From NCBI GenBank assembly GCA_002299495.1, contig DBNZ01000203.1, forward strand, positions 1-15,711: DNA of 15,711 nt, read 5' to 3'. The DNA comes from Methylococcaceae bacterium UBA659. GTDB lineage: Bacteria > Pseudomonadota > Gammaproteobacteria > Methylococcales > Methylomonadaceae. A program made the translations under genes and the position numbers. Of the stretch, positions 7,483-14,287 are shown piece by piece (the first letter of the stretch is position 1; each line of letters opens with the position of its first letter). The notes beneath the pieces were generated by a model. That model saw only the letters and a list, made by a program, of their open reading frames with translations. It was not told the origin of the DNA and ran no database searches.

Positions 7483-7511
7483 TTTATACCAAAATTTCTT
7501 TTCAAGGTAAA
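7483..7511 (-). promoter_or_regulatory. rpmB-rpmG promoter
   Basis: Read on the minus strand, TTTACC (7506-7511) and TATAAA (7483-7488) are separated by exactly 17 nt, and TGG immediately precedes the -10 (extended -10). The site lies about 38 nt upstream of the rpmB ATG. Four of six -35 bases and five of six -10 bases match the sigma-70 consensus. A strong promoter is expected for a ribosomal-protein operon. Confidence 0.6.
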
Positions 7512-7519
7512 TAACAATC

Positions 7520-7525
7520 TATAAA
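7520..7525 (+). promoter_or_regulatory. Candidate -10 element for gshB operon
   Basis: TATAAA on the plus strand lies 40 nt upstream of the gshB start, in the AT-rich divergent region with rpmB. I see no good -35 at 16-18 nt, and any such box would overlap the rpmB promoter elements, so the two directions may compete. Confidence 0.35.
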
Positions 7526-7565
7526 ATGCCAGTGCCATCCCCTCATCCCCGCCAAGGAAGTGACC

Positions 7566-8519
7566 ATGTCCATTAAACTCGGTGTGGTTATGGATCCCAT
7601 AGCCGGCATCAACATCAAAAAAGACACTACCTTTGCCCTGTTACTGGAAGCCCAAGTGCGCGGCTGGCAAATCTTATATTTTGAGCTGATCGATTTATAC
7701 CTACGCAATGGCCGGGCTTATGGCAGATCCCGACGCTTGTCGCTGGAGCGGAACGTCGATAATTGGTTTCAATTAGCGGATGACCAAGACATGCCGTTGG
7801 ATGATCTGGACGTGATCCTGATGCGAAAAGACCCGCCTTTTGACCAGGAATATATTTACGCCACTTATTTGTTGGAGCGGGCCGAAAGCAAAGGGGTGTT
7901 GGTGGTCAACAAGCCGCAATCTTTGCGCGATGCCAACGAAAAATTGTTTACCGCCTGGTTTTCCGAATGTTGCGCGGAAACCTTGGTGGCAAGGGAGCCT
8001 GGCAGAATCCGTGAGTTTTTGCGCGAGCAGGGGGAAATTATCCTGAAACCTCTGGATGGCATGGGCGGGACTTCGATTTTCCACATGCGTCAGAACGATC
8101 CGAATATTAGCGTTATTTTAGAGATGATGACCGGCTATAAAAGCCGCTATGTGATGGCGCAACGTTATTTGCCGGCGATTAAAGAGGGCGATAAACGCAT
8201 ACTTGTAGTCAACGGTGAGCCGGTGCCTTTTTGTTTGGCCAGGATTCCGCAACCAGGCGAAACCCGGGGCAATTTAGCTGCGGGGGGCAGGGCCGAAGGC
8301 AGGCCCTTAACGGCGCAAGATTGGTGGATAGCGCGCCAGGTCGGCCCGGTGTTGCGGGAAAAAGGCTTGGTTTTTGCAGGCTTAGATGTGATTGGCGACA
8401 AGTTGACAGAAATTAATGTGACCAGCCCGACTTGCGTACAAGAGCTGGATAATCAGTTTGGTTTGAACATTTCTGCGTTATTGATGGATTTTATCGAATC
8501 GGTTTTAAAAAATGGCTAG
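7566..8519 (+). CDS. gshB: Glutathione synthetase
   Basis: GshB joins gamma-glutamylcysteine and glycine with ATP to make glutathione, in the cytosol. The 317-residue product matches the E. coli enzyme along its length: N-terminal KLGVVMDPIAGINIKKDTTFALLLEAQ, VILMRKDPPFDQEYIYATYLLERAE, VNKPQSLRDANEKLFTAWF, the ATP-grasp region IILKPLDGMGGTSIF, the RGNLAAGGR loop, and the metal-binding C-terminal block EINVTSPTC. I chose the ATG at 7566 with AAGGAAG at 7554-7560 just before it; the in-frame GTG at 7560 would overlap this ribosome-binding site. It heads the long plus-strand cluster; tonB overlaps its last 8 nt. Complete, with no missing key blocks seen. Confidence 0.96.
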   Translation: MSIKLGVVMDPIAGINIKKDTTFALLLEAQVRGWQILYFELIDLYLRNGRAYGRSRRLSLERNVDNWFQLADDQDMPLDDLDVILMRKDPPFDQEYIYATYLLERAESKGVLVVNKPQSLRDANEKLFTAWFSECCAETLVAREPGRIREFLREQGEIILKPLDGMGGTSIFHMRQNDPNISVILEMMTGYKSRYVMAQRYLPAIKEGDKRILVVNGEPVPFCLARIPQPGETRGNLAAGGRAEGRPLTAQDWWIARQVGPVLREKGLVFAGLDVIGDKLTEINVTSPTCVQELDNQFGLNISALLMDFIESVLKNG

Positions 8520-9405
8520 ATCAATTCTGTTTGACTCCAACCAATCTTGGTCTGATCGGGATACCCTGCTGATAACCCTGTGGGTCGCGGCGATGGTTCA
8601 TCTGGCTATCATCATCGGCGTTAATTTTGCTTTGCCTGAACCGCCGAAAATGGCTAAATCGATCGACGTGACGCTAGTGACGGCACCGGCAAAAACAGCC
8701 CCCCAAAAGGCAAAATTTTTAGCCCAGGAAAATCAAATCGGGGCGGGTGAGGTGGAAAAAAAAGCAAAACCGCCAGCCCGAAAGGTGGCCAGCGAAGAGC
8801 CGGGCGTCAGTAAACGGCAGGTAAAACATGCGCCAGTGGCAGCCAGCCCAAAAGTGGAGCGGAAAGTGGTTACCCAGAAAAAAGCGCAGGTCAAATTGCC
8901 GTCTAAAACCGAAAAGCCGGTGGTGGAAAAGACATTTGTCGAACATCAGCCGTTATCGCCGGAAACCCTACGCCAACAAATAGCCCAAGTGGGTGCGGAA
9001 ATCGGTTTTGGCCAACAAGGATCCGATCGCAATCCGGTCAAGTTTGCCAATATTGCCAGCGCCAGGCAATACGGCGCCGCCCAGTACCTGAAAGATTGGG
9101 AGAGCAAGGTTGAGCGCACCGGCAACTTGAATTATCCAGAAGCTGCCATAAAAAAAGAGTTTTCCAGTTCACTGACGCTGGATGTCGGGCTTAAGTCCGA
9201 TGGCAGTATCTACAGCATTAAAATTGTAAAGTCATCCGGCAATCCAGCCCTTGATGATGCGGCTAAGCGGATAGTCAGGTTGAGCGCACCTTTTCCGCCG
9301 TTGCCATTAGATGTGCTGAAAGGGCTTAACCTTAAACAGCAGGATGTTTTGGTTATATCCAGGGTCTGGATATTTTCGGACGAAACCGGCATGACCGCAC
9401 GGTGA
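8512..9405 (+). CDS. tonB: TonB-family energy transducer protein
   Basis: TonB proteins reach across the periplasm to pass proton-motive energy to outer-membrane receptors. The 297-residue product has a short cytoplasmic start, one TM helix (about 18-40; LLITLWVAAMVHLAIIIGVNFAL), a Lys/Pro/Val-rich periplasmic linker (about 42-150), and a C-terminal TonB domain (about 205-292; YPEAAIKKEFSSSLTLDVGLKSDGSIYSIKIVKSSGNPALDDAAKRIV). Its linker is Lys/Ala/Val-rich rather than a clean Pro-Glu/Pro-Lys array. The start overlaps gshB by 8 nt (ATGGCTAG) with no clear ribosome-binding site, implying translational coupling. No exbB, exbD or receptor lies in the window. In gammaproteobacteria this copy, between gshB and algH/yqgE, is a conserved extra TonB whose receptor partners are often unknown, so which receptors it serves is open. 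Confidence 0.87.
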   Translation: MARSILFDSNQSWSDRDTLLITLWVAAMVHLAIIIGVNFALPEPPKMAKSIDVTLVTAPAKTAPQKAKFLAQENQIGAGEVEKKAKPPARKVASEEPGVSKRQVKHAPVAASPKVERKVVTQKKAQVKLPSKTEKPVVEKTFVEHQPLSPETLRQQIAQVGAEIGFGQQGSDRNPVKFANIASARQYGAAQYLKDWESKVERTGNLNYPEAAIKKEFSSSLTLDVGLKSDGSIYSIKIVKSSGNPALDDAAKRIVRLSAPFPPLPLDVLKGLNLKQQDVLVISRVWIFSDETGMTAR

Positions 9406-9412
9406 ACCCGGT

Positions 9413-9997
9413 GTGAAGAAGCAAATTACCCCTATGAAAGAATCCAATTACTTAAATAACCAGTTTATTATTGCCATGCCTAGCCTTGCGGACCCGAATT
9501 TTTCGCATACCGTGACTTATTTATGCCAGCACAGCAAAGAGGGCGCATTGGGCATTGTCATCAACCGACCCACCACGATGAAATTGGGTGAAATTTTCAG
9601 CCAAATGGATATCGCGGCCACCTCCGATTCCGCCCGTGTCGCGCCGGTCTTTTCTGGCGGCCCGGTGCAGCAAGACCGCGGCTTTGTCCTGCACACACCG
9701 GCGGGTGCTTGGGCGGCCAGTTTGTCTATTTCCGACGCCATTACGCTGACCACTTCGCGGGATGTCCTAGAGGCCATAGCCCTAGGGCAAGGGCCAGACC
9801 ATTATCTGGTCGCGTTAGGCTATGCCGGCTGGGGGGAGGGGCAACTGGAAAAAGAAATCATGGATAACGCCTGGTTGAACACTCCCTTTGGCCAACAAAT
9901 CCTGTTTGACACCCCGATCAATCTGCGTTGGAATGCGGCCGCCAACCAAATTGGCATAGACATCAACCGCCTGACGACACCGGCCGGACATGGCTAA
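9413..9997 (+). CDS. yqgE: YqgE/AlgH family protein
   Basis: The 194-residue protein is a full-length member of the UPF0301 family (YqgE in E. coli, AlgH in Pseudomonas). Blocks seen: NNQFIIAMPSLADPNFSHTVTYLCQHSKEGALGIVINRPT, VFSGGPVQQDRGFVLHTPAG, and LVALGYAGWGEGQLEKEIMDNAWLNTPF. Biochemical function is not settled; AlgH has been linked to regulation of alginate and other traits, and a nucleic-acid-related role has been suggested from its ruvX neighbour. I prefer the GTG at 9413, with GGTGA at 9401-9405 spaced 7 nt; the ATG at 9434 (187 residues) has no ribosome-binding site but is nearer to the shorter family members. It starts 7 nt after tonB and overlaps ruvX by 8 nt. Confidence 0.93.
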   Translation: MKKQITPMKESNYLNNQFIIAMPSLADPNFSHTVTYLCQHSKEGALGIVINRPTTMKLGEIFSQMDIAATSDSARVAPVFSGGPVQQDRGFVLHTPAGAWAASLSISDAITLTTSRDVLEAIALGQGPDHYLVALGYAGWGEGQLEKEIMDNAWLNTPFGQQILFDTPINLRWNAAANQIGIDINRLTTPAGHG

Positions 9998-10472
9998 CGC
10001 AGACCCGTTACTGGCCAATTTATCAGGCGACACTTACCTGGGCTTTGATTTTGGCGTTAAGAAAACGGGCGTTGCGGTTGGGCAAAAAACCACTTTGACG
10101 GCCAATGCCTTGCAAACCATCCCCGCCATTAGGCAAACCCCCAATTGGGAAGCCATCGGCAAGTTGATCCGAGAGTGGCGGCCGGTTGGCTTGGTGGTCG
10201 GCATTTCCAGGCAAATGGATGGCACCGACAACCCCGTTACGCCGCGCATGGAAAAATTTTGCCGCCAGTTGGAAGGCCGTTTTGGCTTGCCCGTTTACCA
10301 ACAAGACGAAACCTTGTCCACATATGAAGCCAAGCAGTTGCTGTTTGATGAGATGGGTGTCAATGCCGCTAAGTTATGGGCGATCCAAGACCAATTGGCA
10401 GCGCAACTTATTTTACAGACCTGGTTGAACCACCCCTTAGCTAACGCATGTCTTTTGAAAAACTTGAAATAA
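9990..10472 (+). CDS. ruvX: Holliday junction resolvase-like RuvX / YqgF nuclease
   Basis: RuvX/YqgF is an RNase H-fold nuclease, essential in E. coli, needed for 16S rRNA 5'-end processing and historically named a putative Holliday-junction resolvase. The 160-residue product has the fold's acidic residues: Asp20 in LGFDFGVKKTGVAVG, Glu107 in QDETLSTYEA and Asp134 in AIQDQLAAQLILQTWL. These align with the known acidic triad in E. coli YqgF, so it is probably active. The C-terminal tail (NHPLANACLLKNLK) runs 25 nt into pyrR and is longer than in many relatives, probably because of the overlap. The start overlaps yqgE by 8 nt (ATGGCTAA). yqgE-ruvX is a widespread conserved pair. Confidence 0.93.
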   Translation: MANADPLLANLSGDTYLGFDFGVKKTGVAVGQKTTLTANALQTIPAIRQTPNWEAIGKLIREWRPVGLVVGISRQMDGTDNPVTPRMEKFCRQLEGRFGLPVYQQDETLSTYEAKQLLFDEMGVNAAKLWAIQDQLAAQLILQTWLNHPLANACLLKNLK

Positions 10473-10969
10473 ACGCTTTGCTAGACGCACTAGAAGCTGC
10501 CTTGCGGCAAACCATCGTCGCTAGGCAATTGGTCAATCCGTTGATGATCGGCATCCACACCGGCGGCGTATGGATTGCCGCAGAATTGCAGCGCCGGTTG
10601 GGAATTGCCGAGCCTATCGGTTTGTTGGACATTTCCTTTTACCGCGATGATTTTTCCCAAATGGGCATGCACCCTAATGTCAAGCCAAGTCAATTGCCGC
10701 CCAATATTGAAGGCCGGGACATTATTTTGGTCGATGATGTGTTTTATACGGGCAGGACGGTCCGCGCCGCCTTAAATGAAATTTTTGATTACGGCCGTCC
10801 CAATCAAGTCGTTTTGGCCGTTTTAATCCAGCGCGATGGCAAGCAAATCCCGATTAGCCCCGATTGCATTGGAGCCAAAATAACCCTGTCCGCCGACCAG
10901 CGCATCAAACTCAGTCGCCCGCCTTTGGCCATCCACCTTGAAGGTCTAGGGAAAGGCGGCAAACCATGA
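10448..10969 (+). CDS. pyrR: PyrR bifunctional regulator / uracil phosphoribosyltransferase
   Basis: PyrR regulates pyrimidine genes in Bacillus by binding pyr mRNA and also has uracil phosphoribosyltransferase activity. The 173-residue product has the type I PRTase fold with PRPP loop DIILVDDVFYTGRTVRAAL (91-109), the IGIHTGGVWIAAEL block (34-47), the GLLDISFYRDD segment (58-68) and a C-terminal LSRPPLAIHLEG strand. The RNA-binding surface cannot be judged by eye. The gene overlaps ruvX by 25 nt and pyrB by 4 nt, so there is no leader directly before pyrB in which a Bacillus-type attenuator could sit. In Pseudomonas, PyrR acts on this operon type in a different way. The ATG is chosen as the first start giving the family N-terminus; alternatives are not evident. 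Confidence 0.93.
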   Translation: MSFEKLEINALLDALEAALRQTIVARQLVNPLMIGIHTGGVWIAAELQRRLGIAEPIGLLDISFYRDDFSQMGMHPNVKPSQLPPNIEGRDIILVDDVFYTGRTVRAALNEIFDYGRPNQVVLAVLIQRDGKQIPISPDCIGAKITLSADQRIKLSRPPLAIHLEGLGKGGKP

Positions 10970-11925
10970 GCAACTTGCAGCTAACCGAAGACGGTAAGCT
11001 CAAGCATTTTTTGACGGTCGAAGGTTTAAGCCAAAACCTGTTGGCCGAAATCCTCGATACGGCCGAATCCTTTGTCGGCGGCGCCGGCCAGAAGATCAAA
11101 AAAGTGCCGCTGCTGCGCGGCAAAACCATCGTCAACTTGTTTTTTGAAAACAGCACCCGCACCCGCACCACGTTTGAATTAGCGGCCAACCGTCTGTCGG
11201 CCGACGTGCTCAGCATGAGCATTGCTACGTCCTCAACCGCCAAAGGCGAAAGCCTGTTGGACACCATCCGCAATTTGGAGGCGATGTTCGTGGACATGTT
11301 CGTGGTGCGCCATAACATCAGCGGCTCGGCGCATTTCATTGCCCAACACAGCGCCCCACATATCAGTGTTATCAACGCCGGTGATGGCCAGCATGCACAT
11401 CCCACCCAGGCCATGCTGGATGTGTTCACCATCCGTCAGATGAAAAAAGATTTTGCCAAACTGCGCGTCGCCATCATTGGGGACATCTTGCATTCCCGGG
11501 TCGCCCGGTCGCAAATCCAAGCCTTGAACATCCTGGGCGTGGCGGAAGTGCGGGTGATCGCACCGAAAACCCTGTTGCCCGCCCATGTGGAAACCTTAGG
11601 GGTTGGTGTGTCCCATAATTTGCACGAAGGTCTCCAAGATATTGATGTCATCATCATGTTGCGTCTGCAAAAGGAACGCATGACGACGGCGTTGTTGCCC
11701 AGCGAAGCGGAATACTTCAAATGTTTTGGCCTGACCGAAAGCAAGCTGAAAATTGCCAAGCCCGACGCCATTGTCATGCATCCTGGGCCGATTAACCGGG
11801 GCGTGGAAATCGATTCCAAGGTGGCGGATGGCGTGCAATCGGTGATTTTGAGGCAGGTAAGCAACGGCATCGCCGTCAGGATGGCCATTATGTCGATGGC
11901 GATGCAGCCACTAGGGGCCGCTTGA
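10966..11925 (+). CDS. pyrB: Aspartate carbamoyltransferase catalytic subunit
   Basis: PyrB condenses aspartate with carbamoyl phosphate, the first committed step of UMP synthesis. The 319-residue product has the carbamoyl-phosphate loop ENSTRTRTTFEL (61-72; STRTRT 63-68), the mobile loop Lys93 in STAKGESLLDT, HPTQAMLDV (145-153), and late in the chain MLRLQKERM and VMHPGPINRGVE. An N-terminal segment before KHFLTVEGLS resembles that of the Pseudomonas class of ATCases, which form dodecamers with an inactive dihydroorotase instead of using PyrI; the next gene fits that partner. It overlaps pyrR by 4 nt (ATGA) and shares one base with pyrC'. Complete and probably active. Confidence 0.96.
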   Translation: MSNLQLTEDGKLKHFLTVEGLSQNLLAEILDTAESFVGGAGQKIKKVPLLRGKTIVNLFFENSTRTRTTFELAANRLSADVLSMSIATSSTAKGESLLDTIRNLEAMFVDMFVVRHNISGSAHFIAQHSAPHISVINAGDGQHAHPTQAMLDVFTIRQMKKDFAKLRVAIIGDILHSRVARSQIQALNILGVAEVRVIAPKTLLPAHVETLGVGVSHNLHEGLQDIDVIIMLRLQKERMTTALLPSEAEYFKCFGLTESKLKIAKPDAIVMHPGPINRGVEIDSKVADGVQSVILRQVSNGIAVRMAIMSMAMQPLGAA

Positions 11926-13229
11926 TGGCAAAGATTCTAATCAAACAAGGCCGGATTATTGACCCGGCCAATGAGCGGGATGACATAGGTTCGGTGTTTG
12001 TTGCGGATGGGAAGATTGTTTCGGTTTTAACCGAACCGGAAGGTTTCGTTGCGGACGAAGTTATTGACGCCGAAGGCAAGGTCATTTGCCCTGGGTTTAT
12101 TGACCTCAGCACCCGCCTGCGCGAGCCTGGCCACAGCCGCAAGGGCACGTTTAAAAGCGAGACCGCGGCGGCGGCCAGCGCCGGTGTCACCAGTCTTTGT
12201 TTGCAACCGGACACCAAGCCCGTGATTGATACCCCGGCCGTTGCCGAATTGATCAAAGAGTTGGCACAAAAAGCCCATTACCCGCAAGTCTATCCCATCG
12301 CGGCCTTGACGCAAGGGCTAGAGGGAAACGAGTTAAGTTCCATGTTATCGTTGAAACAAGCCGGTTGCATCGCCGTCGGCAACGCCAGCCGACCCATTTC
12401 CAATTTATTGATTTTACGGCGGGCCATGGAATATGCGGCCAGCCATGATTTGGTTTTCATGTGTCGGCCCAACGATTATTGGCTGGGCAACCAAGGCTGC
12501 GCCCATGAAGGGGCATTTGCCACCCGTTATGGCTTGCCCGGCATTCCTGACACGGCCGAGACCATTGCCGTGGACCAATACCTTGAACTGGCGGTTTTAA
12601 CCGGTTGCCAAGTGCATTTTGGGCAAATCAGCTGCCGCCGGGCGGTGATTAAAATCCAGCAAGCACAAAAATATGGTATGCAAGTGACCGCCGATGTCGC
12701 CATCCATCAACTGCATTTGACGGAAGAGGACATGGTTCCGTTTGACAGCGCTTACCATGTCTTGCCGCCGTTCCGCACCGCTAAGGACAAGGAGTATCTC
12801 CGTCAGGGGCTGGCCGGCGGCATTATCGGTTGCATCTGTTCGGATCATCAGCCCCACGATTTGGATGCCAAGTTAGGGGCGTTCCCAGAAACGGAACCGG
12901 GCATATCTGCATTAGAAACCCTGTTGCCATTAACGCTAAAGCTGGTTTCCCAACATGCCATCACCCTAGAACAAGGCGTCGCCGCCTTGACCCAAACCCC
13001 CGCCGTCATACTCGGTTTGAAAGCAGGGGCTTTGACCCCGGGTTTTGCCGCGGATATTTGTATTTTTGACCCGGATTTGCAATGGCGAGTCGACTCGGAA
13101 AATTGGCGCAGCAAAGGCGTCAACACCCCGTTTTGGGGAGGGTACCTAACCGGTCGGGTCACCGAAACCCTACAAGCCGGCAGACTGATTTATCAGCTGT
13201 CTGCTAGCCAATCCCGGAGCAAAGCATGA
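11925..13229 (+). CDS. pyrC': Dihydroorotase-like protein, probably inactive ATCase partner
   Basis: The 434-residue protein is a type I dihydroorotase homologue (amidohydrolase fold, PGFIDL at 56-61, REPGHSRKGTFKSET, HEGAFATRYGLPGIPDTAE, SDHQPHD) that lacks key zinc ligands. The metal motif DxHxH reads Asp60-Leu-Ser62-Thr-Arg64, so both histidines are gone. The His of the usual HxED-type block is replaced in FMCRPND (Cys180), and the HxS histidine is Gln234 in FGQIS. Asp307 in SDHQPH remains. This pattern is that of the PyrC'/PyrX pseudo-enzymes of Pseudomonas, which hold ATCase in an active dodecamer; by inference it does the same here, and a genuine pyrC should exist elsewhere. The ATG at 11925 shares its A with the pyrB stop (TGATG); a TTG just upstream is less likely. 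Confidence 0.92.
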   Translation: MAKILIKQGRIIDPANERDDIGSVFVADGKIVSVLTEPEGFVADEVIDAEGKVICPGFIDLSTRLREPGHSRKGTFKSETAAAASAGVTSLCLQPDTKPVIDTPAVAELIKELAQKAHYPQVYPIAALTQGLEGNELSSMLSLKQAGCIAVGNASRPISNLLILRRAMEYAASHDLVFMCRPNDYWLGNQGCAHEGAFATRYGLPGIPDTAETIAVDQYLELAVLTGCQVHFGQISCRRAVIKIQQAQKYGMQVTADVAIHQLHLTEEDMVPFDSAYHVLPPFRTAKDKEYLRQGLAGGIIGCICSDHQPHDLDAKLGAFPETEPGISALETLLPLTLKLVSQHAITLEQGVAALTQTPAVILGLKAGALTPGFAADICIFDPDLQWRVDSENWRSKGVNTPFWGGYLTGRVTETLQAGRLIYQLSASQSRSKA

Positions 13230-14083
13230 ACAATGACGCACCAGAACAAATACACCTGCCTTATTTTGACCATTTACTGGAGTTGCTAAGCCAGCAAAAC
13301 CCAGCGGTTTCTGAGAGTTTTGGCCGCCACGTCCACTGGGGCTATTGGGAAAAGCCACGCCAGGCCCTGTTGACGGCAGCCGATTTTGCGGCAGCGGCCG
13401 AAAATTTAAGCGCCCACGTGTGCCAGGCGGCCCATCTCGGCGATCATCAAGCGGTGCTCGATGTGGGCTGCGGTTTTGGTGGCACGGTTGCCCATATCAA
13501 TGAACGCCATCAGGGGATGCGGCTAACCGGTTTGAACATTGATGAACGGCAATTGCGACGGGCGCGGGAGCAGGTGCTGCCGTTGGCCGAAAACAGCATT
13601 GCCTTCAAACAAGGCGACGCCTGCCAATTGCCGTTCCCAGACGCTGCTTTCGATGTGGTTTTGGCGGTGGAATGTATTTTCCATTTTCCCGACCGCAGGC
13701 AGTTTTTTCGAGAAGCGTACCGAGTTTTAAGGCCGGGCGGTTATTTGGCCTTGTCCGATTTTGTCCCCAGCCGTTTGCTGAGTCCGGTGGCGAGGCTAAA
13801 GTTTCCCGCATGGCGGTTTTATGGTCGTTGCAATTTTGGTTGCAGTCAAAAAGATTACTTACGGCTGGCCGAGGACACCGGGTTTACACTCGGCTTAGTC
13901 AAAGATATCACCCAAAACACCCTGCCGACCTACAGCTACCTCCGTCGTTTGGCGGCCAAACGACGGGTAGGCAACTTGAGTGCGGCTTTTGAGACCTCGG
14001 TGGCGGAAGCGTTGAGCCGTAGCGGACTGTTGAATTATGAGATTTACAGTTTTCAAAAACCTGGGCTAGCAAAAAAGCCTTAA
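13226..14083 (+). CDS. Class I SAM-dependent methyltransferase, substrate unknown
   Basis: The 285-residue protein has a class I Rossmann methyltransferase core. Motif I is VLDVGCGFGGT (77-87), the acidic post-I strand is GLNIDERQL, motif II-like FDVVLAVECIFHFPD lies at about 142-156, and motif III-like EAYRVLRPGGYLALSD at about 163-178. The opening HVHWGYWE and the VECIFHFPDR segment resemble enzymes that methylate small molecules or lipid-like acceptors (the UbiE / tocopherol / sterol-type group). The substrate cannot be named. It overlaps pyrC' by 4 nt (ATGA), so it is translationally coupled to the pyr block. It is full length, with a C-terminal alpha-helical cap (about 190-285) as expected for substrate binding. 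The window shows no clue to a pyrimidine-linked role; co-transcription alone is weak evidence. Confidence 0.85.
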   Translation: MNNDAPEQIHLPYFDHLLELLSQQNPAVSESFGRHVHWGYWEKPRQALLTAADFAAAAENLSAHVCQAAHLGDHQAVLDVGCGFGGTVAHINERHQGMRLTGLNIDERQLRRAREQVLPLAENSIAFKQGDACQLPFPDAAFDVVLAVECIFHFPDRRQFFREAYRVLRPGGYLALSDFVPSRLLSPVARLKFPAWRFYGRCNFGCSQKDYLRLAEDTGFTLGLVKDITQNTLPTYSYLRRLAAKRRVGNLSAAFETSVAEALSRSGLLNYEIYSFQKPGLAKKP

Positions 14084-14130
14084 GCGGGCATGTCGATGAC
14101 ATCCATTGGAACCCAGCAAGACATAGGGAA

Positions 14131-14190
14131 AGCCGTCATTCTGGCAGAGCCTGCCCCGGCATGGATTGCCGGGGGATGCCGGAATCCAAG
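14131..14190. repeat. REP-like palindromic interspersed repeat
   Basis: The gap after the methyltransferase holds a dense set of palindromes. GGCAG/CTGCC at 14143-14155 has a 3-nt loop; CCCCGGCA/TGCCGGGG at 14154-14174 has a 5-nt loop; GGATT+CCGG/CCGG+AATCC at 14163-14187 has a one-base bulge. The motif CGTCATTC...GGC...GGATTGCCGG...GCCGGAATCC is of the type dispersed in many gammaproteobacterial genomes as extragenic palindromic repeats. That it is multi-copy cannot be shown from one window. Confidence 0.55.
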
Positions 14191-14214
14191 GCCAGGGAGG
14201 GTAACTTTGCCACA

Positions 14215-14266
14215 CCCTCACGGCGAGGGCGGCGCTGGTGGCCGCCTACCCTGAAGAGGGCACCAG
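14215..14266. repeat. Clustered hairpins, possible transcript end of pyr operon
   Basis: CCCTC (14215-14219) pairs with GAGGG (14225-14229); GGCGGC (14228-14233) pairs with GCCGCC (14241-14246); and CTGGTG (14235-14240) can alternatively pair with CACCAG (14261-14266), enclosing CCCT/AGGG (14249-14260). The structures are mutually exclusive in part. They lie between convergent genes ending at 14083 and 14288. No T-run follows, so transcript termination is possible but not shown. Nothing coding is seen in 14084-14287. Confidence 0.4.
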
Positions 14267-14287
14267 TACCCTGCGCTGTTTCTGTTT

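Noticed and set aside
7560..7565. GTG start for gshB
   Set aside because: It lies on the AAGGAAG ribosome-binding site; the ATG at 7566 gives the usual protein start.
10966..10990. Bacillus-type pyr attenuator before pyrB
   Set aside because: There is no intergenic space; pyrR and pyrB overlap by 4 nt.
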